Positions 23,216 to 36,089 of a stretch of 64,000 bases of DNA are shown piece after piece. The notes below the pieces were generated by a model. That model was not told the origin of the DNA. It saw nothing but the letters and a program-made list of their open reading frames with translations, and made no database searches. A program made the position numbers and the translations under genes. The DNA is from Marisa cornuarietis. Taxonomy: Eukaryota > Mollusca > Gastropoda > Architaenioglossa > Ampullariidae. Each line of letters begins with the position of its first letter. Position 1 is the first letter of the stretch. The stretch spans positions 248,001 to 312,000 of the forward strand of contig SMMW01000501.1 in the NCBI GenBank assembly GCA_004794655.1, written 5' to 3'.

Positions 23216-24410
23216 TGTTTAAAAGGACTGGTTAAGTGTTATTTATAAACTATAGAGTTTATATAATAGTCAGCTGGTGTTTTGATGTTTCACGTTCAAC
23301 GTTCATATGTACGTTAAACTCAATGTAAATCAGAAGAACTTTGATATCCGTGTGTTGCCATACAAATCATATGCTAGCTCGTTGGTGGTTTGTCGACAAC
23401 TGGTCTACTTCTCTAATTACTGGCAGTCCTGAGAGAGTATTTAAGCGACACATTTTCTTACAGAGAGAGAAGGAAGTTTCATTCTTGCTTGAGTTGCTAT
23501 TTGTTTCCAGTGTCATTATTGGTTATTGGTGACTGTGTTAAACTGTCAGGTGACTGTTGTCGTCATGGGCAGCCTGTTGTTAAAGGTAAGAATTTGTAAA
23601 ATCTTTTATACTATAATTTAAGTATACTAATGATACATGTAGGAGTTTTATTATTCCTTACGTTTACACACATATAGGTGTGTTCGTTGCTCAGATTTTT
23701 ATTTTCTTCTAATTTTCATGTAGCAGAAAGTTTTACTTTGTTCACTTAGTAAACTTAGTTACTTTAATACAAAATGTTATTGAAGTGTGTACCGTACTTG
23801 TATTATGTCATAATTATCAGTAGAATATTTGATTGGCACTGTTCAACTATTAGTAGACCTGCACGATTAGTCAAAAAAAAAAGATTTGATAATACAAATG
23901 ACACCATAGACTACTAAACACAGCTACTGTGAACATAGTGAGCAGTGTACATGTTAACTCAGCTCTCATACGGTGTCTGTGTGAGAGATAATAAGACACG
24001 TATCTTGTATAGTCTGAATGTGAATACAGTTGTATGTGTGTATCGGCTCTTTAGTATTTTGAATCAAAGGCTCTCATGCTGATATTTTAACGGTCATATT
24101 GTTTGAATCACTCCAGGTTCTCACACTGACCCTGACCTTTGGTGTGGCTTTGAGATCAAACGCTTTACCACAGTCTGTCAAAATGGCTGAAGATGAACAA
24201 CAGTCGCCGACTACGGCAGGTGTGGGTGAGTAGTGATGATACCACACTAAGTGATCATTGTACAACAGCCACTGGGACACTCCACTGACTATCATAACTC
24301 TAACAAGCACAGCACTACACACCACCGCATTATCTTCACACGGCCGCTCGCTTTACACAATAGAAAACTCGGCGAATCCAAAGTCACATAACACTGAATG
24401 GAAGTCAATA

Positions 24411-24413
<3 letters not shown>

Positions 24414-24491
<78 letters not shown>
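24414..24491. repeat. (CA)n microsatellite
   Basis: About 39 uninterrupted CA units in the second intron of the MACPF mosaic gene. Confidence 0.97.
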
Positions 24492-24495
<4 letters not shown>

Positions 24496-26204
24496 ACAAG
24501 AGCAGTTATATAATGTTTTAGTGATCAAGTAACCAGATTTAAAGTTAGCCCTTGATCTTTATTTGTGTTTTTAACACAAAGCACAAGAAACACGAACTAA
24601 GAAGATGCTCCCAGAATCGTGTGGTCAGCAGGTGAAGCAGGCTGGGTTGCCTGTGGAATTTCAAGTGTTTGGCTACAACAGTTTGAAGGCATGCCCTCTG
24701 ACATCGGGTCGTGACCCCGGCTTTACCCTCCCTATTTTTGCTGCTGACTACAGCATCAGCCACGTGACCACAGACAGTCGATATAACATACCCCGGGGCG
24801 TAGTTGTGTCCCCGGATGTGTCATGTGTCCCGTCGTTCACCTCGGAGGTAGTCCAGACGCCGTACGACCTGACCAAGCTGCTGGCTGTCACTGCACGACT
24901 CAGTGGCCCAGGGTGGGGACCGTCATTCTCGGCCAGCAACAACTTCCGGAAACTTTCCACAGAACTGAGGCAGAACGTTCTGGTGGTGTCCACCGCCACC
25001 TGCAGCTCTTATCACGTGACACTCTCACCACTGGAACTGCCGCCGGTTCACCCGATGGTCCTGGACTGGGTCTTGAGACTTAACAACACTGATGACGAGG
25101 ATGTGTACCTGGAGTTTCTTGACACCTTCGGCACACACTTTGTGTCACGTGCCGCTTTGGAGCCTCGCTATCAGTCGTGCACAAGATGAAGGGCAGCGCC
25201 TACCGACGGTACACAAAGGATCACGTGACAGCTTCTGCTACTCCGCTGCTGTGCTACTCGGACAGTCAGCTACGCTGACCTCTGCTCAGCAGAAAGACGC
25301 AGAAGAATTTCGAAATCAAGTGGAGACAAATATGATCGCTACTGGAGTTTTCCCCCTTACTAACAGTAAAATGTGGCTGACAGCAGTGGAGGACAAACCT
25401 GTCGCCATCAGCTATGACCTGACCTCTGTGGAGGTCCTCTTTTCAGAAGCCTTCATGGGTGAGCGGACTCCTCTACAGCGCTACAACCTTGACTACATCA
25501 GGATCAAGACCACCATAACAGATGTCAAGAAGAAATATTGTCAGACTTTACAAAGGGAGGGCCTGCTACATGACTGTGAAGATCTTAGTCCGGGATTAGA
25601 GCTGCTTCACACAAAGCTGACTGGTCGAGCAGAATATAGAGCCATTCTGTCTGCTGACCAGTGTGTAGATGAATGTTATCAACTTCCGGCCTGCGTGGCT
25701 GTCACTCTGTGCTGGGTGTGACAGCAACGACGTAGGAGACAACGACTGTCAGATGTTCAGTGCTGGCGACATCCACAGCGCCGTGACCGACCCTCAGTGG
25801 CAGACGACCATCTTGCTGAACAAACTACAACGACTGCTAAAGCTGCAGAATACCTCGAATGTTGTTGACTCCAGTGGTGAGTCTGACAGTCTTACCATGA
25901 CTTCTTCACACGACTGCTACATCTCCTGCCTTGAAGATGTAGCGTGTATGGCCTTCACCTTGCACAGCAGTCTCGGGGACAGCATCACGTGCACTCGTCA
26001 CAAACACTCGCATCTGTCTCTCAAACAGGAGACAGGCGTCAGCTTGTATTTCCTCTCTCAGTCTTCAAAACAACTTGTTGGGAGTAGACAAGGCAACCTG
26101 TGTTTTAGACGACGAGTGTCGACAGGAGAACTCGATGTGCTTCCTGGACAGGTGCCTCTGTCGTCCTGGCTTCTTCTTCTCTACACGTGACTACGCGTGC
26201 TCTA

Positions 26205-26319
<115 letters not shown>

Positions 26320-27961
26320 CAGACGTATATGTAACCATTTGGAATTATACTTCAAAGATCAAATATCTAAACTAATTCATGTGTTTGTCATGTTGCGAGC
26401 TATGCCAGTAATTATAGAAAACAATGATGTGTATTAGGCTGTAGTCCAGGCGACCTACAGAGCTCGGTGGTGGACTACCCTCATAGTGGACTAAAGGGAC
26501 ACAATCTCCAAACTGTCAATGGACTCGATCTGCAGGCGTGTAACAACCTGTGTGCCAGTAACACGAGTTGTGTCACCTTTGATTTCAGAGGTTTGTAGAC
26601 ACTGGTTTCAGTTATTGTGGACTGATTGAAAGATGCTGCCTGTGGTCATAACTCTAATACTTACAACGATACGCTGCTATTTATCTCACTACACACTGTT
26701 GATATCATCTTGAGGTCGAGTTGTGTTTTTCTGCCCCATGTGTCAGCCAGTAGAGGGCGCTGTCTACTTCATGATGTCACCTCACGTGAAGTCTCGTCAG
26801 GGTGGTATCCTCTCACCAGTAGAGGCTGGACACACTACCAGAGAACCTGCCTGCAGTCTCCCGCCTCATATCCTGGACCAGCATGTGAACACAAACCGTG
26901 TAACAACAGCAACGACTGTCCTGACCCTTTGAGTCGTTGTCTGTCGGGCAGATGTTGGTGTCTATCCGACGAGGTTTCGCCCAAAAATGAATCCTCCGGT
27001 AAAACTGCAGGTAGGTTGTAGCTCACCATCCAGTGTTTAAACAATATTTAATTGATTTCATTTATAAGAAATGTGATTTATGGTTATGCTTGCTGTTGTC
27101 AATCTGGATGCAAACTGTCTAATTATTCAAATGTATTGTTATGATCCATGCACAGCAAACCACTCCCTGTTTTTATTTGTGTCTATGAGTTAGGTTTACT
27201 CTTCAGTAACTTTGTTATAAAGTATGTTTTAACTGCCTTTTAAGTATTTTTTTTTATAGTTTGTTGACTGTCGTTAGGGTTGTTTCCTTGTTTTACATCT
27301 CGAGAAATGCACGAATGTGTGCCATTTTTAAATAATAAGAATCCACAAACTCGGGAAAACATTCTAATTTATTGGAGTGTTAGCTTTATACTTTATAATG
27401 AAAAAAGTGCGATACACCGTGAAATATTTAGTTAGAGTCTATTGGTTAATGTAAATGTTAGTATTGTTCAGGTCAAACTCGTCAATAAGAACTCAGTTCA
27501 ATGGCTAGTGATGAAATACAGATGAACATTCAACTCGTCAACTTATTTTGTTGACATTGAAATCAGAGTCTTGCCGCGAGTGGCAGCAGACAGGAGCCAA
27601 GTCAGGTGAGAGCGAGATCCACAGAGTGTGGTGTGACATGGACTCCAGTGACGGAGGTTGGCTGGTAGGTTCTGGTGTGTTTATCAATCGTGGGATGTGC
27701 ATGGTGCACTGTGTTTGATCCACTTAACAACTTCACATTTGTTTAAGTATCGCTGCCTTGTCAAAGACCAAGTGTAAAACTCATAAACTGTAGCATGTCA
27801 CGAGCCTGTCGTGGGTATACACAACCAAGCTTACAGGTCACTAGGTTAATGGAGAGAGACAGAGGTGGGGAGGCAGAGAACTCGAACTCAAACATTTTAT
27901 TGATTTAAGGCCATTTCAGCCATTGTCACTCAAGATGAGGATATAGGGTTCATCCTCACAT

Positions 27962-28540
27962 ACATACGATCACAATTCTACTCCTGGATTTACCCTTACC
28001 AGATTAAAACCCATAGATCCTAGGGCTACTCTTACTTTTGTTACCCAGTTGGTTTTGCCTTGTGCATCAAGATTAAATAGTAATTGGTATGCTTGTTTGG
28101 GTATGCGGTTCATGGGCATTTTTGTCACTCGGAGCCAGAATTTAATAGTTCTCAGATAGCAACTGACGATGAGCGGATACCTTCCAAGTTCGCTATGTAT
28201 CATCTCTGATGGAGTAAGTATGGGGACATTCAAAAACGTCTTACCTACGTAAAGATGTACCTTTTCCACAGGACTATTGTCATGGAGAAGTCCCCATACT
28301 TCCGATGCATATAGAAGGGTTGGTTGTACTACAGCGTCGAAGAGTTTAAAAAAAGTCTGTCTACTCATGTTGTCAATGTTTTTTAAGGCTCTAACTATGT
28401 CAAAGGTAGCATACGTCGCCATCACTGCTCTGATAAAATGTCCGGATTCTCCGGATTTAATTAATGCTCTCAATAGGGTTTTGTAATGGACTGAGTCGAA
28501 GGCCATCTTTAAATCCACAATGCATGTGTAAAGTTTAGCT
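27962..28540 (-). mobile_element. LINE fragment with internal deletion (family also at 62.98 kb)
   Basis: Minus-strand frame 27970-28518 starts in the RT palm (MDLKMAFDSVHYKTLLRALI) and then jumps to the post-RT region (LFDAVVQPTLLYASEVWG, GKTFLNVPILTPSEMIHSEL, GSMGFNLVRVNPGVEL). The RT core with the catalytic YADD/FADD box is missing. The post-RT region resembles that of the plus-strand element at the right edge of the window. It lies in the intron where an FBG exon is missing. Confidence 0.75.
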
Positions 28541-28544
28541 GGTT

Positions 28545-29310
28545 TAGCTCTAGAGCTTGTATTAGTGATGTCAACGGCTGGATGGTGAAAAACAAGCTTA
28601 AACTAAATGATGATAAAACGGAAGCCCTCTTGTGCCATAGAAGAAGACATCAACCTTCACTCGTCAGTCTGCCCAATCACATCAAGGTGGGCGACAGCAA
28701 CATCACCTTCACGTCACCTGTTAGGAATCTGGGATTTATTGTCACTGATGACATGACCCTTGATAAACATGTTACAGCTGTCTGTCAGTCTGCCTATTAT
28801 GAGCTCCGTAAGATCAGTGCCATCCGTCACTTTCTCTCTACACGTGCCACCAACACTCTTGTCTGTGCGTTTGTTCTTTCACGACTTGACTACTGCAACT
28901 CCTTGCTGGCAGGCTGCCCCTCATCCCTCATTCAGAAACTCCAGAAACTTCAGAGAGTACAGAACTCCGCTGCACGTCTGGTACTTAGAGCAAGGAAACG
29001 GGACCATGTCACTCCTCTCCTTCGTTTTCTACACTGGCTACCCATCCGTTCTCGCATTCAGTACAAACTGTCTGTGCTGTGTTTTAATTTCTTTGCAGGC
29101 TCCTGTCCTGACTATTTCTCTGAACTTCTCATCCCTTACTCTCCGTCCAGACAACTACGCTCTTCCTCTGACAACCGTACTCTAACTGTTCCTGTCACCA
29201 GAACAACAACATATGGTCACAGGACTTTTGGCTACTGTGCTGCAAAACAATGGAACTCTCTCCCTTTCCATATCCGCCACCTTCCTACAATTGAATCCTT
29301 CAAATCTGCA
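28545..29310 (+). mobile_element. CR1/L2-like LINE fragment
   Basis: The frame 28582-29376 begins WMVKNKLKLNDDKTEALLC (just after the RT catalytic box) and continues through FVLSRLDYCNSLLAGCP and TYGHRTFGYCAAKQWNSLPF. It is very close to the element at 20984-21722. Near 29310 the homology ends abruptly and the sequence changes to an unrelated piece (LGHRASRED...), so the natural C-terminus LKTHLF and the 3' tail are absent. It abuts the oppositely oriented LINE at 27962-28540. Confidence 0.85.
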
Positions 29311-29819
29311 CTTGGTCATAGAGCATCCCGGGAGGACATGACAGGAGATGCTGTCAAGCGCCGACACCGAGTCTAAAGATGATCGATTGTTTGATATCTT
29401 TCTGGTGAAATAGTGAGATTACCTAGATAGCACCAAAAATGACAAAGTCGGCCCAAATGCCAACCACCATAGGGCAGAAACGGAGGGTAAATTTGGGAAA
29501 ACTAGCGCCAGGGGCCTCAGACTCCTAGAGTATTAGTAGAGCCATCGACTGGCATTAGTCACTAACATACACACCTACAGGAACTCGAGGATGGTAACTT
29601 GGCATTCACTGCATGGATAACTTCATCCTGCTGACTACACGCTTCAAATCAAGAATCAACAGGGTCAACACGAGGACATATCCAAGCACTGAATTCACTT
29701 ATCAGTCTATTTATCATTCTATATATATATATAAAGAGAGAGAGTGAGAGAATCGTTATCACTCAAGTCTAGTTCCTAAGTCAGTCTGTTTTGTCCTCTC
29801 TGTATCGAGCATCTGACGG

Positions 29820-30050
29820 AGAAATTCGACAGATGGTCCTCGTCCTTCCCTGGCCCCACTGCTTGGAATTGTCTTTCTCCCTATCTTTGGACTGTGCCTA
29901 ATATCGAAGCCTTGAAATCCGCTTCAAAGTCTTTCTCTGTAAGAACTATCTTGTCTAATCAAGAGGACAGTTCTGTCCACTTCTTAATTTATGATCGAAT
30001 AATGCTGTTTGTTGTTTCTGTTTCCGTGTAATTTCTGGTAATTAATTTTA
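29820..30050 (+). mobile_element. LINE C-terminal relic
   Basis: One plus-strand frame gives 'GPTAWNCLSPYLWTVPNIEA' then 'LKSASKSFSVRTIL', corresponding to the ending APTAWNSLP..L..FK..LKTFLF common to CR1/L2-type LINE proteins. A similar but different relic is at 60780-61050. Only about 60 codons are recognisable. Confidence 0.5.
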
Positions 30051-30107
30051 TATAATGCACATACCTACATACCATGCATGCATACATGCACATAAATACA
30101 TGGATAG

Positions 30108-30157
30108 TTACACACACACACACGCGCGCGCGCGCACACACTCACGCACACACACAC

Positions 30158-30196
<39 letters not shown>
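30108..30196. repeat. (CA)n/(CG)n microsatellite
   Basis: Mixed CA and CG dinucleotide runs lie in the intron before the third fibrinogen exon. Further CA runs lie at 30724-30761 and 30926-30962, and an AT run at 30860-30876. Confidence 0.95.
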
Positions 30197-30200
<4 letters not shown>

Positions 30201-30923
30201 AAGTAGACATTCATTTCACCAGCTACTCTCGTCTACTCTGTAAGAAGACACAGAAGTAATTCACTGAGTGATGTTTTGCTGTTTTCATCATCTCTAGCAA
30301 CAGGAATTATTTCGGAATATTTGAGCTTTTAATAAAAGGTATTTATGTACTTATGTGGTTCGTGAAAACTCATGAGCAGGATAAAGAGAGATATTTCACG
30401 GCCTGATTTATCTATTAACATGAGATAATTGCCATGTTATATCTCAGGCTTGTCAAGGCTTCACACACTGACCAAAGGGAGACAACACCGACTGCGTGTA
30501 GACCTCGGCGAGAAGAATGGAGAACATCACTATGCTGAGTACTCGTCATTCAGGGTGGATGGTCCTGAGACAAACTACACACTTACCCTGTCCGGCTACT
30601 CGGGTAACGCGAGTACGTGTGTCCAGTAAACTAATATTAAAATATCACAACAATACTGTTTAACCGTTTGTGTCTACAACTTTTGAGATTATGTGTTAAT
30701 AAAGTGAATAATCTATAGAAATGACACACACACACACGCACGCACAGACACACACACACATATTCCGTTAAGGCAGTCCAGGACACAATGTTTTCCTTTG
30801 CTCACAATCAGTACACACTTACAAACATAACATAATCACATTTTTTTTCGTTTGTCTGTATATATATATATATATAGTCATACAAACATAACGGGCAAAC
30901 ATAGATACCCATAGACGACATTC

Positions 30924-30964
<41 letters not shown>

Positions 30965-30999
30965 CACACATACACACGCACCTCCTAAAAGGTAAGATA

Positions 31000-31270
31000 G
31001 TAGACAGACGAGTCCTTGTGCCTGTTATTCATGATGGTGATGGCTGTTGGCACGAAGGACCTCTGGTAGGCAGTTTACCGCGCACGTGGCATCTTGTAGC
31101 TCCTGCCCGAGGGCAACAGCTGATAGTTGGAATGGAGAGGGTGTGTTTGGTCTGAAGTCATGTGATTTGCCATCTTTCTGACTGCATGAAGGTACAAGTC
31201 ACAAAGTGGCAGCTGTCATGTGCCAATAATTTTATTTGCCTGGTGTATGACTGGCCAGCCTTGCCTTGTC
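31000..31270. other. Probable repeat, class not determined
   Basis: The sequence has the look of an old dispersed repeat (moderate GC, many stops, no open frame), and the phrase 'GGCTGTTGGCACGAAGGACC' is suggestive of one. I could not assign a family. Confidence 0.3.
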
Positions 31271-31574
31271 TTTGACGACGAGGTGACCATAGCAGTCACA
31301 GAGACTTTTATCAAACTGTCGGCGTTTATAATCAAACTATAGTTTTACGAATTGAGAACACATTCGTAAAAGACTAACTTAAAGGACCATTCTTGCAAAC
31401 CACCAACAGTGACTGCTGCCAAGCTGGACATTTACACTGACACTAACACCTCAGCAACTGGGGAAGTGCTTGCACCTAAAGAGGAGGGGGAGGAAAAGGT
31501 GCTGTCAGAAAAAATCCGAAGGAAGTTAGGTTTACCACGAAGTATATGTTAGCTTGAGGTAATTTAGTACTATA

Positions 31575-31740
31575 GAGGAGAGGGAGGAGGATACTGGAGT
31601 AAGTGGTGAAACATTGAAGGCCGGTCCTGCAAACAAATGTCACATACAAAGAGCTACCGAGACGACATTTGAACCCAGAGCCTCTCATTAAAAAGCTGAC
31701 AAGCGAGTGTTTAAACACTACACTAGGGGGCGCCAGGAGA
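31575..31740 (-). repeat. tRNA-like SINE relic
   Basis: Read on the minus strand: 'AGTGTAGTGTTTAAACACTC' (A-box region), then 'CTCTGGGTTCAAATGTCG' (B-box GGGTTCAAATG). The spacing is tRNA-like, and a body of about 100 bases follows. It differs from the SINE family at 21-200 and 20558-20740. Confidence 0.5.
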
Positions 31741-33513
31741 GACAAGAGGGCGGCACAGACTGCCAGAGATTTTCAGGCACAAGTCCTGGCTCGCCATCCT
31801 TTAACATAAGGACACGGCCTGACTCTTATCTATTCCTTATCTGTCCTGTGTAACCAAGGCACGTGACTCCCAGTATATCAGTAAAGGGGGACAACATTTA
31901 CAACTTGTAGCCAAGTGTACGGACACGCTCTCTTCTTTTTTATATAACTTTCCTTATTCTGTAATAAAGGTGCTCCCGCTACGACAGCTTAAGAGGTTTA
32001 TAGATATATGGCGTGGTAGATATTGGTAGACAACCAATTCCGCTGATAAATGGTGCGTGGGTGTGCGAGCGCGCGCGCATGTGTGTGTGCATCCTTTTTC
32101 GTATTTTCTTATTCTTTTGAGGCTGTAACCATGCTGAAACCAGACTGTGACCAGACTGTGAATCAGACTTTGACCAGACTGTGATGCCTTCTTGTCTCCA
32201 CTGATCCTCTTTCTTCTTCTCCTCAGTACAATGTCTCACCTACGGGTGTCAGTAGGCCCAAGACAGTTTCAGGCCAGCAGACAGTTTCTTGTCTTTTTCA
32301 TATCGACATGTGACCGACGTGTGACCACCCTGTACAGTTATTTACACAGTGACCAACAGTAACCAGGAAACCAAGAATAGGGATAGCATTGTGTTTCATA
32401 TGGCAGATTGATGAAGTGAAAAACTAAAGGTTAACATCAACTCAACAATAATATTGATAATGTCAAATTTTTTGTTGTAAGTGCCTCCTAATAATTTTGC
32501 TTTTTCTATGTCTTTTTTCTATGGCTGTGCAAAATCCACAGTTTAAGATCTGTCAAATGCAGATTTGTCATTTTGCAAGTTAACTGCAGGTAGTCAGTTT
32601 AATTGGCATAACAAGTTTTTTAAATAACAAGTTTTTTAACATTTGTTTGGTCTTTAGCCCGAATTGACAACAAAATGGCACAAAAAAGAACATTTAATAT
32701 TTAAAATCATAAAATATTTTGAAAATAATCTATGTAGACATCCAGACCGATGTTCTTATCTGTGTTGATTTAAAGTTTTACTGGCATCATTGTCTGTTAT
32801 AAAAATAACCACACCGACACAAATCAGTTGATACAATGCAGACAATTTGATGAGCGACATCAACACATCAGCTGATAGAATGAATTGCACGAGATTAGCG
32901 ACATCAACACACAACATCTACCTTCTACATTCATTGTCTTTGATTCTCTCTTTCTCTTGTTTTTCTCTGTAGTCTAGTCGTCTGGGGGATTTTTTTTACT
33001 TAATTAAACCATTTATAATATTTATTTTGTTCATTAGAACTTTATAACTAATATCTTACATTGTGAGTGTCTCCAAATATATATATATATATATGTGTGC
33101 GTTGACAGGTGACAGTATGGCGAATCATAACAACCAGAGTTTTTCAACCCATGACCGAGACAACGACAAGTACTATGCTAACTGTGCCGTTGTCTGGCAC
33201 GGCGCCTGGTGGTACAACAACTGTGCCCACTCTAACCTCAACGGCCGATACAAGGCTGACGGGGCTGTGGGTGTTGACGGCATCACCTGGTATTACGCCC
33301 ACAATGACAGGAGGAGCTTCACGTTGAGTGAAATGAAAGTGAAAGCAGTGTAACACCGCCTGGTCTCCCCTCAACTCAGCGCATCCTGTACTAGATGACA
33401 GTACTAACTGTAGTACAATGACACTGAGGATAATAGCAGAGACTTGACTACTGTACTGTCTAGTCAGGGATTTTAGTTTATGGTATTTCACACACAGTCG
33501 AAACCAATTTACC

Positions 33514-33519
33514 AATAAA
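33514..33519 (+). terminator. Polyadenylation signal AATAAA of the mosaic gene
   Basis: AATAAA lies 161 bp after the TAA at 33351-33353, in a normal position for a short 3' UTR. Confidence 0.55.
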
Positions 33520-33799
33520 CACTACAGTTGTATGTGTGTAGTCGCCACATTAGCGAAATGTCCCTTCGCCTTACCGACTAGAAGCTGACAGCAGAATATT
33601 TTAACTCTTTGATAAGTTTTCTACTTACACCATGGATTGTTATGACACTTGGTGCAATTGTTTTGCCGCTCATTATTGTGAAAGCAAGTATTAATAGTTG
33701 TGTTCTCTTCAGTCTGTAGCCGGTTTCTTGCTGATATGTTTATGTGTGTGTAATCAGTATGTGTATTATATACATTTTGTATCAGTTGAATGTGTTCTT

Positions 33800-33884
33800 T
33801 CAGTGTTTTGTATTCAGAAAATGTTTGTAGAGCGCATTGAGTCTACAGTACAGTAGAGGCACGCGCAACATAAATCTGCAGCAC

Positions 33885-33953
<69 letters not shown>
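33800..33953 (+). repeat. LINE 3' tail with expanded (ATT)n
   Basis: 'GTAGAGCGCATTGAG...GCGCAACATAAATCTGCAGCACT' precedes 24 ATT units. The same layout (a GCGCTATA-AAATCT-type end plus ATT tail) terminates the LINE at 21.7 kb. The tail has expanded into a microsatellite while the protein-coding part is absent. Confidence 0.65.
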
Positions 33954-33955
<2 letters not shown>

Positions 33956-34123
33956 GAAATTCTTCCTCACATTCGCTCTCACCTACTGCACCTCAAGTCT
34001 ACCGCCAGCTGTTCACTGACTCGATGTACGTCACAGTCAGTCAGTCAGTCAGTCCACCACACAATAATACACGTCACATTCACGTCTCTTTGGGCCTCCG
34101 TCTGCTCCTCTTTTTACTCTACG

Positions 34124-35745
34124 ACTTTACAACAAAACAACATTAGCGACTGTCATGACATCTGACAATTAAACTAGCGAGTCACTCTGTCACTTGACAA
34201 CAAAACAACATTAGTGACTGTCACGACATCTGACAATTAAAGTAGATAGTCACTCTGTCACTTGACAACAAAACAACATTAGTGACTGTCACGACATCTG
34301 ACAATTAAACTAGCGAGTCACTCTGTCACTTGACAACAAAACAATATTAGTGACTGTCACGACATCTGAGCATTAAAGTAGATAGTCACTCTGTCACTTG
34401 ACATCAAAACAACATTAGTGACTGTCATGACATGTGACAATTAAACTAACGAGTCACTATGTCACTTGACAACAAAACAATATTAGTGACTGTCACGACA
34501 TCTGACAATTAAAGTAGATAGTCACTCTGTCACTTGACAACAAAACAAAATTAGTGACTGTCACGACATCTGACAATTAAACTAACGAGTCACTCTGTCA
34601 CTTGACAACAAAACAACATTAGTGACTGTCACGACATCTGACAATAAAACTAACGAGTCACTCTGTCACTTGACAACAAAACAATATTAGTGACTGTCAC
34701 GACATCTGACAATTAAAGTAGATAGTCACTCTGTCACTTGACATCAAAACAACATTAGTGACTGTCACGACATCTGACAATTAAAGTAGATAGTCACTCT
34801 GTCACTTGACAACAAAACAATATTAGTGACTGTCACGACATCTGACAATTAAAGTAGATAGTCACTCTGTCACTTGACATCAAAACAACATTAGTGACTG
34901 TCATGACATGTGACAATTAAACTAACGAGTCACTATGTCACTTGACAACAAAACAATATTAGTGACTGTCACGACATCTGACAATTAAAGTAGATAGTCA
35001 CTCTGTCACTTGACAACAAAACAACATTAGTGACTGTCACGACATCTGACAATTAAACTAACGAGTCACTCTGTCACTTGACAACAAAACAACATTAGTG
35101 ACTGTCACGACATCTGACAATTAAAGTAGATAGTCACTCTGTCACTTGACAACAAAACAATATTAGTGACTGTCACGACATCTGACAATTAAAGTAGATA
35201 GTCACTCTGTCACTTGACATCAAAACAACATTAGTGACTGTCACGACATCTGATAATTAAAGTAGATAGTCACTCTGTCACTTGACAACAAAACAATATT
35301 AGTGACTGTCACGACATCTGACAATTAAAGTAGATAGTCACTCTGTCACTTGACATCAAAACAACATTAGTGACTTTCATGACATGTGACAATTAAACTA
35401 ACGAGTCACTATGTCACTTGACAACAAAACAATATTAGTGACTGTCACGACATCTGACAATTAAAGTAGATAGTCACTCTGTCACTTGACATCAAAACAA
35501 CATTAGTGACTTTCATGACATGTGACAATTAAACTAACGAGTCACTATGTCACTTGACAACAAAACAATATTAGTGACTGTCACGACATCTGACAATTAA
35601 AGTAGATAGTCACTCTGTCACTTGACAACAAAACAACATTAGTGACTGTCACGACATCTGACAATTAAACTAACGAGTCACTCTGTCACTTGACAACAAA
35701 ACAACATTAGTGACTGTCACGACATGTGACAATTAAACTAGCGAG
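34124..35745. repeat. 68-bp minisatellite, ~24 copies, with alternating variants
   Basis: The unit is 68 bases (starts at 34191, 34259, 34327 and so on). Each contains CACTTGACA(A/T)CAAAACAA, TTAGTGACTGTCA(C/T)GACAT and an end that is either ACTARCGAGT or AGTAGATAGT. The two end types and the AACATT/AATATT variants recur in blocks, for example the run around 34360-34470 reappears near 34870 and 35350, which indicates higher-order duplication. Units differ by only a few bases. Confidence 0.97.
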
Positions 35746-36089
35746 TCTATACACACTGGACAGTCACACAGCCTGACTTACACGTGTTCCGCGCTCGCCA
35801 TCAGAAAACAGAACAAAAAGAAGCAAACATGACACCGACAACATTATACCCGACACACACAAGCTGGGTACGTGCGGTGTGACTATTATTGTAGTCAGCT
35901 GAGTGGCAGTCAGGGTGGCTGGGATTCCTGGGGCTAAAGTTTACCCAGAAAAGAGCAGGTGGATCTGTGGGGGATGGATGCGAGGATGGGTAGTGTGTTG
36001 ACCAACGAAATATGTTAGCGATATCATCAACAGGAAAGTTTGCACCATGAAACTCTAGATAATAATAGCACTTCACGGCTATGATAGGA

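Noticed and set aside
28582..29376. A 264-codon host gene
   Set aside because: It is the C-terminal part of a LINE reverse transcriptase ORF, nearly the same as 21032-21454.
33837..34019. Poly-tyrosine frame
   Set aside because: It is a translation of the (ATT)n tail of a truncated LINE.
34124..35745. CRISPR array, because of regular repeats
   Set aside because: The whole 68-bp unit repeats with no unique spacers, and the genome is eukaryotic. It is a minisatellite.
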